Source: Pyropia yezoensis (lineage: Eukaryota; Rhodophyta; Bangiophyceae; Bangiales; Bangiaceae). Taken from it: 64,000 nucleotides of DNA. The position numbers were made by a program, and so were the translations under genes. Below the pieces are notes generated by a model. It did not search any database and was not told the origin of the DNA. It saw only the letters and a program-made list of their open reading frames with translations. The stretch is taken from positions 21,065,346 through 21,129,345 of the forward strand of contig CM020618.1 of the NCBI GenBank assembly GCA_009829735.1. The letters run 5' to 3'. Below are positions 11,723 to 21,019 of the stretch, in pieces; within the stretch, counting starts at the first letter, position 1, and each line of letters starts with the position of its first letter.

Positions 11723-12361
11723 CTATCGAAAGAACTGCGTTGCCAAAATCCGGGCTTTGTCGATCGACCGAAGAGGCGAGCTCAGGGAACAGTCATGGTA
11801 GTAGCCGGCAAGTCCCCACAGTACCAACGTGGCCGGGAATGACGGGTCCAGTCTCATGTACGCAAAGCGCACGGCGTGTAAGGCGGGGCAGCGAGATGGC
11901 AGACCCGCGAGCGACGAGGTGGGAAGCAGCTCCCTGTTTTCACCAGAGAGGGACACCACCTCGAGAGATGCGGATGACAAGGAACACAGAACGATGGCGA
12001 TGCCAACAATCGGCAATTTGAGGTGCAGCCTCTTCAGCGCCGGGAGGTCCACCGGCCTTGGATGTGGAGCGGCCAAGGCCACACAGTGCCGCGTCGGGTA
12101 CTCATCAGTACGCCACCCGCCTCCTTCCATCTCGATGTGTAGGTCTGACAGCAGCGGGAGGCGGCTCGACGCATTCGGCAACTTCCTCAGCTTCCCCTAA
12201 AGGGATGGTAAGTCGTCTCGCCTCAGGTGAAGGAAGACAAGGGAAAGCGAACGTAAGGAGGGAAAGAGCAACGTGTCGTCGAAGAAGCGGGGTAATTCGC
12301 CAGAAAACCTCAACGTTCAGGAAACAGAGCGGAGAGTCTCATGGAAGCCTGCGAGGCCCGG
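11723..12361 (-). pseudogene. 3' part of an F-box/LRR-like gene split by the CACTA element
   Basis: On the minus strand the segment 12181-11723 codes for leucine-rich-repeat-like protein, with spaced segments such as LPLLSDLHIEMEG, LPALKRLHLKLPIV and CPALHAVRFAYM, ending at a TAA at 11723. Just upstream, CCCTTTAG|GGGAAG looks like a 3' splice acceptor, and a TAG in the acceptor would otherwise close the frame. The sequence immediately beside the transposon (12361 leftwards) reads GLAGFHETLRSVS in the frame that arrives from the other side of the element, then meets TGA within a likely intron. The piece therefore continues the segment at 17249-18366. The F-box/LRR assignment rests on the leucine spacing and the F-box-like start of the other half, not on a database match. 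Confidence 0.5.
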
Positions 12362-12396
12362 CCCTAAGGGAACAGAACCGGGAGAAAACCGGGATT
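12362..12396 (+). repeat. Left terminal inverted repeat of the CACTA element
   Basis: 35 bp starting CCCTAAGGGAACAGAACC. It pairs with 17214-17248 with two mismatches. The duplicated CGG lies just outside at 12359-12361. Confidence 0.85.
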
Positions 12397-12632
12397 TCTG
12401 TCATAGCCAATGAAGCGCTCGGAGGGAAGAGAACCGGGAGAAAACCGGGATCGGCTGGACTTTGGTTGGCTCACAATCGCCCATGAAGGAGCCGACATAC
12501 ATAATATCCAGCCTTACAGACAAGAGCATTACAGCTGTTCCTCAGGCGTTCTTTCTTGCTGTTATTTCCTGTTGTATCTGTTTCTGCTCATTTCCGTACA
12601 TGTTTCCATTTGTTGCTCATCCCGCCTACCTC

Positions 12633-13505
12633 TCACTCCAGCTGGTTGAGAAAATCCAGCTGCTCCTGCGCCAGGCGCTGCTCCTCCGTCACATCCGCGG
12701 GCGGTACCTCGCTGTCCCCCTCCGTGGTGCCACTGCCGCCACCCGCCTCGGTGCGGCCGCCGTTCACAGCTGCGGTGCTTGCCGCCCCATCACGCGCTCG
12801 TGCGCGGACGCGCCGCGGCCGACGCGGCCGGCGGTGCATCAGCCCCCTCGATAAAAGAGCACAGGCACCCCAGCTGAACTCGCACACGGCGAGGCGTGGC
12901 TCCCGCTCCTCTAGGTAGATAACCACACCGCGCAGCTTGTCGCCATCTTGTCGGCAGAAGGGAACGGTGCTGCCCAGGATATTGTTGATGGCGAACGCGA
13001 CGTACTTCCGCATTTTCTTGCCGTCGTCATCCGCCGTGAAGCCCAACAGCCGCTTCTTAAAGAGGCTGATTTTCGCTATCGTAGCTCCCTCTGGCATAGG
13101 CACAGGACGATGCCCGCCTAGGTAGATCCCGCCCCGCCCGTTGGTGTGGCGTCGCGAGCTTGGGCGACCGCCACTTGCTGTAGGGGGAGGGGGCGGGGGG
13201 GGAACTGCCGAGCCGGCCGGCGGCACAGCCAAAGCCAAAGCCGCCGGCGCAGGTGCGCCCGTCGCGTCCGGACCGTCCCCGAGGACCGCGGCAGCCCGGG
13301 CGGCTCCCCGCCGGGTCGCTCGGCGAGGAGGGCGGGGCGGACGCGGCTGCCGATCGCCTGCACCGGAGGAGACCAAACACAAAAAACAGGCAAAAGTGGC
13401 ATCGATCAAATCACAACAGCCACAAGAAAAAAACCAGTCGTCAGCCCACCAGATGGGTGGACAAACAGACAGAAGAAAAAGGCTAGCGATGCCTCGACGA
13501 GGCAT
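12633..13505 (-). CDS. Second ORF of the CACTA element, unknown function
   Basis: Up to 290 residues from the ATG at 13505. The gene lies downstream of the transposase on the same strand and inside the terminal repeats, the position of accessory proteins in plant CACTA elements. The central part (about residues 125-225) looks like a folded domain: GGIYLGGHRPVPMPEGATIA, then FKKRLLGFTADDDGKKMRKY, a stretch around NNILGSTVPFCRQDGD, and VVIYLEEREPRLAVCEF. After it come a basic Arg-rich patch and an acidic tail ending EQLDFLNQLE. I do not recognise the domain. The first ~45 residues are hydrophobic and Cys-rich and may instead be an intron or leader: a CCGGTGCAG|GCG acceptor-like site sits at that border, so the true start is uncertain. 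Confidence 0.5.
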   Translation of the reverse strand: MPRRGIASLFLLSVCPPIWWADDWFFSCGCCDLIDATFACFLCLVSSGAGDRQPRPPRPPRRATRRGAARAAAVLGDGPDATGAPAPAALALAVPPAGSAVPPPPPPPTASGGRPSSRRHTNGRGGIYLGGHRPVPMPEGATIAKISLFKKRLLGFTADDDGKKMRKYVAFAINNILGSTVPFCRQDGDKLRGVVIYLEEREPRLAVCEFSWGACALLSRGLMHRRPRRPRRVRARARDGAASTAAVNGGRTEAGGGSGTTEGDSEVPPADVTEEQRLAQEQLDFLNQLE

Positions 13506-14040
13506 CGAGGAGCAGGACGCAGCCTCACACAGACATAAAGGTGTGCACTAGCGTGGACGTACCAGGAGGGTTGATCGGTGTCGGGGTAGATCGGGCCGCA
13601 TCCGAGCGTGTGCGCCGACGGGCTACCATCGCCGACGGTGGGGGGGCACGCGCACTGCAGGGGGCACCAGCGCTGGCGCTGTGACGCGGCCGAGGAGGGC
13701 AGCGACGAAGGCGACGTGAGCGCGCGCGGCCATGCGACGGGCGCGCGCGCGCTGGAGTGTGGAGCGCGCGCGCACTGAAGAATCTTCATTTGGTTGCTCC
13801 TAGAAGCTTCCGCCAGGAGTCCAATATTTGTGGACTTTAAATTACATCTCAAATGCAAATTAAGGCAACCCACGCGGGCAAACAATACAACAGGGCGTGT
13901 TCTGCTCAGTCTTCTGGTGCCTGCACTTCGCGCCTCTGGACAGGAGGAGCTTTGCGCCAAAGGGAAGGAGAAAGCTGCAGAGAAATATTCACACGGGGAA
14001 GAGTTGCCAATCCTCGTCCAGCCTCACCGGCACCTACCTT

Positions 14041-16779
14041 TTACTCCGAACTAAACACCTCCCGAGTGTACAAGACGACGTGCCGCCCCCTCACAAACAA
14101 AGTACCAACCACGGCGTCGATGGATAAGACGTCGACGTAGCGCATGGAACCTCCCAAACTGGTGAAGCACTCCGTATCGCGACGCTTCTCGGGAAGTCCA
14201 AACGCTCCGTGGCGGTCCACCGAAGACTTGACGCACTCTATATACGCAAAGGCCCTCGGGGCACTGTCGACGAGAAGAACTGCGAAGTGGTGCACAGCGC
14301 CGTACACGTTGGCAGGAACACGTCGCACTCCTCGTCCACGACCAGCCGCTTGTTCCACGTGCGAACTCACACGCACGAGATGGTCGCGTCGACGGTCAGC
14401 AGCCTCATCCACCACGGAGACGGTCCCGCCGCAGTGGCCATTTGACAGCCGAATGCGAAAGTATTTCTTGGCATAAGTTTCAGCAGGTACTTGGGTGACG
14501 CCTTCTAGGCCCAGAACTGCCTTCATGTGAAGAAGCTCTTGGCCAATCAGCGGAGCCACAGTTTGTCGAGGAGGAAGAAGGTCCACTTTCGGCTGCTGGG
14601 ACAGCGTGAATGTGCCACGTGGATCTTGATTTTCACGTCGACGAGGTTTCCCAGTTGCTGCAACCCAGGCATCCGGTACGCGCGCCTCAGCAAAACTGGT
14701 GACGAGCTCCGCCGAGTATTTGGATGACACCGCCGTTGTCAGCGCCGCGTATGGAAAACGACGTGACCTGATGAGTCGCGTAAGAGTACCGATCAGGCGC
14801 TCCGCTGGAAACTGCCAGTAAGACCAGGCAGGTCCGCACGAGCGCAAGTTTTGAGTGACGTCCAGGAGAGCCACTGTTGTCGGTCGGCAGAGCCTCAGGC
14901 GTTTCTCCTTGCCGGCGTACACATGCTTGAAGTAGGCCTCGCAAAAGCGCTTCAGGAGCCTGTCTGCCGTGCTCAGCTCGTGCTCCGTCACTGCACTTGG
15001 CTTGAAAAGTAGCCGGCCAGCTTGACAAAGTAGCATGAACATCTTGAAATAATCCTCCGGAATTCGCTCCGCCAGGACAACTTCTCCGACGCTCAGAAGG
15101 AAGTACATCCAATCGACCGCCTTGTACGAGCCGGAATGCTTGTAAATGTCCCGCAGAGAGCGAGCTTGGCTGAGCGGTACGGTCGGACGACCAGCTGCGA
15201 TTTCCGCCCCGATGGCTGCACAATCCGACTTGGAAAGGATCCACGGCTGGTCCTCTCCGAGCTTGTCCTTCTCCCCAGAAAACAGCTCCCACAGCTTCGG
15301 CACGACGTTGCTGAATAATAGGTGCATGGGGTCGTGCGGTACGAGATGGGGGCCGAGACCCCAAAGATACTTAAGCGCGGGGTAGCGAGCCCTGTCTCCG
15401 GGGCTCGGGCAGAAGAACAGCGAGTACCCCCTGAAGCCCTCCTTTTGAGCCAAGGAGCGAACGGCAGTCTTGCTCTGACTTGCCGCTCTGGCGTCCTCGA
15501 CTCTGGCCACGCTCCTGGCGATGCTCCCTGCAGTCCGACGGGGAGTCGAGTCACCTTGCAGGTCGAACCGCGGCCGCTTCGAGGGTGGGGGGTCGTCAGG
15601 TGCGTACGGCGGGTAGTAGTAGCGGTGCTTGTCGCGCACGCCGGAGAACACACGGAACCTGCTGGGGTGCTCCCCGTTTCCTCCTATCGCATTGACGATC
15701 TTATCCGCCCCGGGCATGTCTGCCGTAAACTGCACCACGAAGGCGTGGACCGTCTGCGGCTCAGGGAACCCGGCGACCGTGATGCCACTCACGCCCGTAG
15801 CCAGGACGTTCAGCTCGTCTGCGACGGGGTGCATAAATGACTCCAGGTCGACAGGTTGACCTGGTCCGGGAGTAATTCCGAGGATCAATTGGGAGACGAC
15901 TTGTACTCTTGCGCTGGGGTCGACGTTGAGGATGGTGGCAATAATTGGCCAACCTTCGAAACCTCGCTGCTTCCATGCTTGAAAACCGTCCGTCGAGATG
16001 CTGAGCGCGATACACGTGTTCGTTGAAAAGTAGCCCTTGTTTACCAGGTTTCGGAACGTGGTGCCGTCAAACCAATCGCGAAGGTCTTTGGGCGCGCCCG
16101 CGGCCGCAGCTTGGCGAGCCTCCTTCATAGCCGTGACCATACCGGCGCCAATGTCTGCGTCAGCCAGCATCATTTTCAGCCAGGGAAGCAAAGGCCAGTA
16201 CGTGGCTTTCTTGGCGGCTCGCCCATCTGAGCGGTAGCGAGAGGTTTTGCATACGTCGCACTGCGTGAGTGCCTCGCGCGAAGCGGTGAAAGCCACGCAG
16301 CCATTGCGGCAGCAGTCAACCTCTTTCGTCTGCAAGTCGACGCTGGCCTCGATCATGGCGCTCAGCTGGTGCGGGGTGCGACAAGTTCCTGACGTGCGGC
16401 GTTGCAGCAGGTAGTCCTCAGCCGCTTCTCGGCACAGGCAGTGATGAACTATGAAGGCGTATGCGACGTAGTCGTCAATATTGTCTTGAAAAACACTGGG
16501 AGTAACGCATACGCCGTTTGGACGAACGCTGACCGGCTGCGGAGGCGGGGCCGACGACACGTCATCTTGTCCCCCACCGCCAGCTGGGCCAGCGGCCGCG
16601 TCTGGGCCCTCTGGCACTGGTGCCTCGACCGCGGCCGCAGCCGCAGCCGTGGCTCGGCGGCGCCGCCGACCGCGCCACAGCCGCTGGTGCTCAAACCACG
16701 TTGATCGCGGCACCACAGAAGAGGCCCCTGATACTCCCCCGCGGCATATCGGGCACCAGCACTCCCGCATATCGGCCAT
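14041..16779 (-). CDS. Tnp2-like transposase of the CACTA element
   Basis: 912 residues from the ATG at 16779 (MADMRECWCPICRG). It starts with a CxxC zinc-binding type N-terminus, followed by an Ala/Arg-rich linker. A CCRNGC...CDVCKTSRY zinc-ribbon-like segment lies near 156-181. The DDE-type core shows STDGFQAWKQRGFEGWPI near 263, IPGPxQP-like ITPGPGQPVDLESF, HDPMHLLFSNVVPKLW near 481, and WSYWQFPAERLIGTLTR near 655. These are hallmarks of Transposase_21/tnp2 proteins that cut and paste CACTA elements. The two Asp and the late Glu are the likely catalytic residues, by family analogy. The frame is intact from start to TAA. The length is in the usual range for TNPD-like proteins. Confidence 0.9.
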   Translation of the reverse strand: MADMRECWCPICRGGVSGASSVVPRSTWFEHQRLWRGRRRRRATAAAAAAVEAPVPEGPDAAAGPAGGGGQDDVSSAPPPQPVSVRPNGVCVTPSVFQDNIDDYVAYAFIVHHCLCREAAEDYLLQRRTSGTCRTPHQLSAMIEASVDLQTKEVDCCRNGCVAFTASREALTQCDVCKTSRYRSDGRAAKKATYWPLLPWLKMMLADADIGAGMVTAMKEARQAAAAGAPKDLRDWFDGTTFRNLVNKGYFSTNTCIALSISTDGFQAWKQRGFEGWPIIATILNVDPSARVQVVSQLILGITPGPGQPVDLESFMHPVADELNVLATGVSGITVAGFPEPQTVHAFVVQFTADMPGADKIVNAIGGNGEHPSRFRVFSGVRDKHRYYYPPYAPDDPPPSKRPRFDLQGDSTPRRTAGSIARSVARVEDARAASQSKTAVRSLAQKEGFRGYSLFFCPSPGDRARYPALKYLWGLGPHLVPHDPMHLLFSNVVPKLWELFSGEKDKLGEDQPWILSKSDCAAIGAEIAAGRPTVPLSQARSLRDIYKHSGSYKAVDWMYFLLSVGEVVLAERIPEDYFKMFMLLCQAGRLLFKPSAVTEHELSTADRLLKRFCEAYFKHVYAGKEKRLRLCRPTTVALLDVTQNLRSCGPAWSYWQFPAERLIGTLTRLIRSRRFPYAALTTAVSSKYSAELVTSFAEARVPDAWVAATGKPRRRENQDPRGTFTLSQQPKVDLLPPRQTVAPLIGQELLHMKAVLGLEGVTQVPAETYAKKYFRIRLSNGHCGGTVSVVDEAADRRRDHLVRVSSHVEQAAGRGRGVRRVPANVYGAVHHFAVLLVDSAPRAFAYIECVKSSVDRHGAFGLPEKRRDTECFTSLGGSMRYVDVLSIDAVVGTLFVRGRHVVLYTREVFSSE

Positions 16780-17213
16780 GGCGGCGGAAGAAGGGGGTAA
16801 CCACGCAAGGAGAAGTGGCCCTGAGGGGGATGCCGCCGGTTGGTTGGGGGAAGAACGGGGGATGTAGCGGGAGCCGATGGTCTGGGGCTGGTGGTGGGGG
16901 CTTGTGGGGACGGCTTGGTGGTCGCAGTGAAGTCGGAGGGGGCAGACCAACATGCCATTAAATAGTGCTCTGGATCCGAGATGCGAAGGGTGGCACCCAA
17001 AGGTCGACCCCACTGTGGACGAACATGCCGTCCTATAGTATGCCGCCAGGGGCTTCGGGGATCTTCTGGAAGCCTGCTCTGGAATGTTCCAGGGGGCCAA
17101 TCAGAGCCCCGCTTGGATTTGCTGTGCTGCTGGAACAGTCAAGAAGCGTCTCGAAATACGCATCCTGAGGGGGGGGGAAGGGGGATCCCGGATTTATCCC
17201 GGTTCCGGGATAG

Positions 17214-17248
17214 AATCCCGGTTTTATCCCGGTTCTGTTCCCATAGGG
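17214..17248 (-). repeat. Right terminal inverted repeat of the CACTA element
   Basis: Its reverse complement starts CCCTATGGGAACAGAACC and matches the left end with two differences over 35 bp. The CGG duplication follows at 17249-17251. Confidence 0.85.
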
Positions 17249-18366
17249 CGGCAACTCGGCAAACACCTCCGTGACCCCTATGCGACAGTGCGCGTCCAGC
17301 TCCACCGATGTCAGTTGCCCCCTACCAACCGCGGGGGCAAGAGCCGTCTCTAGCATAGGGCGCAACTCATCTGGCTCACCCATGAAGCATGAGGGAGCGG
17401 GCCAGCCGCAATGCCTTGGGCCATCAATCTAGGGCATGCCGAACAAAAAGCGGATGGCCGAAAACGATGGAGCAGCCGCTACTAGCTTTGCCACATCGGC
17501 AGGATGTTGACGCAGCAAGCACAGGGCGCGGAGAGCCGGAAAGCGGAACCCCACAGTCCCGTCACCCCTGCCGCCGCCAGCGAGGAGAGCCGAGAAGAAG
17601 TTGGGCTCCAGGTAGAGCAACAATGACAGCTCTTCCAGCGTCCCCGCGCGCACCCGTAGCACGTCGTCCACCCGATGGTGCTCGTGACTCAACGATTGAA
17701 GCACCAGCCGTCGAACCGGGACCATTCCCACTGCGGACAACGAGCGCAGCAGCTCTCGAGGAAGCAAAACCCCACGATAGGCAATCGCGTTGGGACGACA
17801 CCACCGCAGCGCATGGTGGAGAAGAAAGGCATCTTCTTGCGATGGACCGCGTCACACAACGGCACGCCCTTGTCGTCACGCTGCACGCCAGATGCACAGC
17901 AATCTCTGGGGCAAAAGGATGCATCAGAGGCCAAAATGGTGCGCAAACTGGACATCCGCCGGAGCGCAAACACGGCGGCGAAGGAGTCTTTCTCAAACTC
18001 AAGGACGACGCCCGTGACGGCCTGCGACGCCACCTTGTAGAGACGACGGCATGTGGCAAGCAGGGGTACCAGACGCGCCCAGGCGGGCAGGGTGAGCACA
18101 CCAGAACGGGCAACACGTGCGGTGGCCGCCCCGGCCAAACGGGGGCTCACGTTCTTGATCCAGCTGCGGCCGCCACACAGCCACCAACAACGCCCGGCAG
18201 GCAACTGGTCAACGGGGACAGCTGTAGGGTAGTCCCCAAGGAACTGGTACGGCCCGTCGCCCACCCCGCCCGACGGTGGCAACGGTGCGACGTGGCGTGG
18301 GCTGGCCGCCACCCGCTAGGTAATCGTCTCCAAAATATGCACGGGGAGGTCGAGGAGCGTCAGCCC
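17249..18366 (-). pseudogene. 5' part of the F-box/LRR-like gene split by the CACTA element
   Basis: Reading leftwards, an F-box-like start LLDLPVHILETI lies at about 18355-18318. It is separated by about 190 bp from the rest of the F-box, LTLPAWARLVPLLATCRRLY (near 18090-18030), so an intron or small insertion splits the motif. Leucine-rich segments follow in two frames: FALRRMSSLRTILASDASF, then LLPRELLRSLSAVGM with VPVRRLVLQSL, then TLEELSLLLYLEP. The frame change falls near 17845. An in-frame TAG at 17429-17431 interrupts the last part before ELRPMLETALAP and VELDAHCRIG. The frame then runs straight into the transposon at 17248. The coding signal is real, but the gene is dead or multi-exon. 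F-box proteins act as substrate adaptors of SCF ubiquitin ligases; that role is inferred only from the motif. Confidence 0.5.
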
Positions 18367-18963
18367 GGCGGCGGCGCCGCCCCATCGACGGGCCTGCGCC
18401 TGGCTCCATTCCCGGGGCCGCCCGAAGGCTTGAAAAGGTGTGGGAGGGGCGGCGGTCGCTCGCCCGCCGGGCGGGACTCCGCGGTCACGCCGATGGGGTG
18501 GAGGGACGCGGCGGCAGCGTCCATTAACAGGGAGATGGGGGGGGGGGGGGGGCAACGGGGACAACCAGCCGTCAACGGGCGCCACCCCAGGGGGATAGCG
18601 GGAGAGGGGTAGGTAGTCTCTGCTGCAACGTCGCTGCGCTGCGGCGGCCGAGGCCGGACGGCCCGCGGCACGCGGGCGTCGCCCAAACGGACAAGGTTGG
18701 GAGCCGGCAGAGGTGCGCCCTCGCGCGACGGTGCACTGTCGCAGGGTGCGACCACGCCCGAGTGCACTTGACGTGTTGCGACCGCTCGGCCGAGCGACGC
18801 CTTTGTGGGCACCCCCCTTTGAACAGTCCAGACATCGTGTGGCAGAATTGGCCACGTGCCCACTCACAGCCAGGCACGTGCCCCACCACAGCGGGCCTGG
18901 GTCCCACGGGGCCACGGCACGCTTCAGTGCCTCGGCACGCTCCGGCTCTGTGCCTGCTATACG

Positions 18964-19302
18964 GCGTTCACGGAATCCTTGCTTTTCCGGTGTACGTAAT
19001 CCGGGCGCACAACGCTTTTTTGGCCCCCCCAATGACGTGTCAGGTTTTTTCGTATTTTTTCAACAAGCGCTTCGCGCATAGGTTTATTCCGAGTGAATGT
19101 GACGCACCGCAGTGCAAAAGCCGCCCCATTGCGTTGGGAGCGTTGCAGTAGGACGGGGACAACGTTTACTCGATATTATCCTATGGGTAGAGCGCTTGTC
19201 GAGAAAAAAACGGAAAACCGGGGCCCAGTACGTCGTAGGGGGGGGGGCAAGAAAGTCTTGTGTGCCCGGATTACATCGGAAAAGCTTCTTGTTCGTAAAC
19301 CC
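18964..19302. repeat. Imperfect fold-back (MITE-like) inverted repeat
   Basis: Arms at about 18966-19102 and 19158-19300 are diverged inverted copies around a ~55-bp loop. Matching blocks include GTAATCCGGGCGCACAA versus GTAATCCGGGCACACAA, the T-rich block before CAACAAGCGCT versus CGACAAGCGCT, and CATAGGTTTATTCCGAGTGAA versus CATAGGATAATATCGAGTAAA. No gene lies inside. The structure suggests a non-autonomous fold-back element. Confidence 0.6.
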
Positions 19303-19916
19303 CATTTTTCCGGCACTGCGCGGTGGCCTCGGCACGCACGTGCGTCCCGTTGTGCGGGTGCGCCCCGATCCCGGCCCCTGACCCCCCACCCCCCCCAGCT
19401 GGGCTTGCCATGACGGTCGCCGTGACGATTTCCATGCACCCCCACCGATGGGGACCATCCGCGGCGACGGTGGCGGCAGCGTCGGCGGCGGTGGCCAACG
19501 GGGTGGCGCCGACCACCACCCTCCGGCTCTGCCGTCGGGGGGCGCCGTTTTGCTGTGCACCCCTGCTCTGAGCGTGGGCGGGTCGCCCCTCGACGATGAC
19601 GGACGCGGCGGCGCATCGGCGGTGCCCCCCGGCGAGGGGTACGACCAGGTACCCTTAGGCCGATACCCTTGCACAGCCCTGGACACGACCGCTCCCTCTC
19701 TACCCACATGCTCTTGGCTTGCAAGGACGACCGTGTCAAGTTACTGAGGTCCAGCCCTCTCTGCGCTGGCCTCGTGGGTGTTTATCAGTGGTAGCCCGTT
19801 CAAAACTCGTCACGCCATCGCCAGCTCCCTGCCCCACCGGGCCCCCGCCCACAAGAACACCCTCACCCCCCCCCCCACCACCCCCCCCCGCCCCCACCAC
19901 CACCATGCCGCACTCT
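19303..19916. other. Spacer between fold-back repeat and secreted-protein gene
   Basis: GC-rich DNA with a short C-rich tract near 19860-19905. I see no supported coding region. It would include the 3' UTR of the gene on the minus strand that ends at 19917. Confidence 0.5.
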
Positions 19917-20792
19917 CTACTGACACACCTGCACCGTCGGCGCAGTCGGGGACACACTCGTCGCCTCGCACGTCGGCGCCGTCACCAGCAGCACCCCCCC
20001 CGACGACAGGGCCACGATGTTGAGCGTCGCTTCGGCGCCCGCGCGGAGGCTCACGTCCCCGCCACCCGCCACCGAGGACCCCGGCAGCATGTCCAGGTCC
20101 GCCCCCGCCGTGACGTCGACGGCACCGCCGGGGGCGGTGATCGACGCGCCGGCGCCCACGTCCACATCCCCCGACGCGGTGACGGCAATGTCGCCGTTGG
20201 TGGCGCGCAGCGACGCGCCGGCCACGAGGTCCACATCCCCGGCTGCCGCCGACAGGGACATCCCCGCGGGGCCGGTGGCCACCACCACCGCCCCCGCGCC
20301 AATGTCGATTTCCCGCACCGCCGCGGTCACGGACGTGGCCTGCACCGCCGAGCCCGCGTCCCAGTCCACCTCCCCCGTGTCGTCGTCATTGGGGGTACCC
20401 CCCCCCGGCGGGGGCGCGCCGTCGGCCAGCCGGATGGTGAGGGCGCCGTCAATGGTCGCCTGGCAGCCGGCGCCCCAGGTGAGCTCCCCGCCAGGCACGG
20501 CCAGCACCAGCGTGCAGTTGCCCGCAAAGGTGCCCGTCGTGTTGGCTGCCGCCCCCGTGTCGCCCACAATGGGCGTGCCGTCGCAGTGCTTGGCGAGGAG
20601 CTCCGCCACGGGCAGCACCGTGTCGGGGGTGTCGTCGTCTTGGCGGCCGACGCCCGGGACCGTCGACGGCGGCGGGGGGGCGGGCGCGGCGCCCGCGGGG
20701 CGCGCGCCCGCCGCAGCGGCCGCCACTAGGAGCGCCACAACGAGGGCGGTGGCAGCCAGGCCACGGCGGGGGGTCGACGCGTTGGACGCCAT
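19917..20792 (-). CDS. Small secreted protein with beta-helix-like repeats
   Basis: 291 residues from the ATG at 20792. This start has A at -3 and G at +4 and directly precedes a signal peptide: a basic n-region, then a hydrophobic core LAATALVVALLVAAAAAGA. An upstream in-frame ATG at 20951 has poor context and would bury the signal. The mature part contains paired Cys (CDG, NCT, GCQ, TCE and the C-terminal QVCQ). From about residue 165 it has short repeating strands of the type GDVDLVAGASL, GDIAVTASGD, VDVGAGASI and GDVSLRAGAEA. These resemble right-handed beta-helix repeats of haemagglutinin-like or polymorphic surface proteins. An extracellular or cell-wall role is an inference. A TATA element lies about 220 bp upstream. 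A single intact frame and a TAA/TGA-free body support a real gene. Confidence 0.6.
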   Translation of the reverse strand: MASNASTPRRGLAATALVVALLVAAAAAGARPAGAAPAPPPPSTVPGVGRQDDDTPDTVLPVAELLAKHCDGTPIVGDTGAAANTTGTFAGNCTLVLAVPGGELTWGAGCQATIDGALTIRLADGAPPPGGGTPNDDDTGEVDWDAGSAVQATSVTAAVREIDIGAGAVVVATGPAGMSLSAAAGDVDLVAGASLRATNGDIAVTASGDVDVGAGASITAPGGAVDVTAGADLDMLPGSSVAGGGDVSLRAGAEATLNIVALSSGGVLLVTAPTCEATSVSPTAPTVQVCQ

Positions 20793-21011
20793 CGTCTTGG
20801 TGGGGCGTGTGCTTGGCAGGGAACCGGGCGTGTGCGGACAAGGGGTCGGTGGGGAAAGAGAGAGGGAGGAGGGCGGAAGGAGGGCGGCAGGAGGGACGGG
20901 TCTGCGTTGGCGAGGACGGTGGGAGGGCAGGCAGGGGGTGGCGGCGTGCATGCGTTGGCGCGTGTGTTGTGCGGCTGCTGATCGACGGACGAGCCACTCC
21001 CCGAGTCCTGC

Positions 21012-21019
21012 CTATATAT
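21012..21019 (-). promoter_or_regulatory. TATA box of the secreted-protein gene
   Basis: The minus strand reads GGATATATAGG at this place, in otherwise GC-rich DNA. It is about 220 bp before the chosen ATG, which would leave a 5' UTR of roughly 190 nt. Confidence 0.5.

Larger units (their letters stand above)
12362..17248 (-). mobile_element. Complete CACTA-type DNA transposon
   Basis: 4,887 bp bounded by 35-bp terminal inverted repeats with two mismatches, both beginning CCCTA(A/T)GGGAACAGA. The flanking bases are CGG at 12359-12361 and CGG at 17249-17251, a 3-bp target duplication as expected for CACTA elements. Subterminal copies of the AACCGGGA motif occur inside both ends (12428-12455 and 17180-17213), another CACTA trait. 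It carries a Tnp2-like transposase and a second ORF, both on the minus strand. The ends start CCCTA rather than the classical CACTA. The transposase frame is open throughout, so the copy may be young. It sits inside the F-box/LRR-like gene. Confidence 0.85.
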
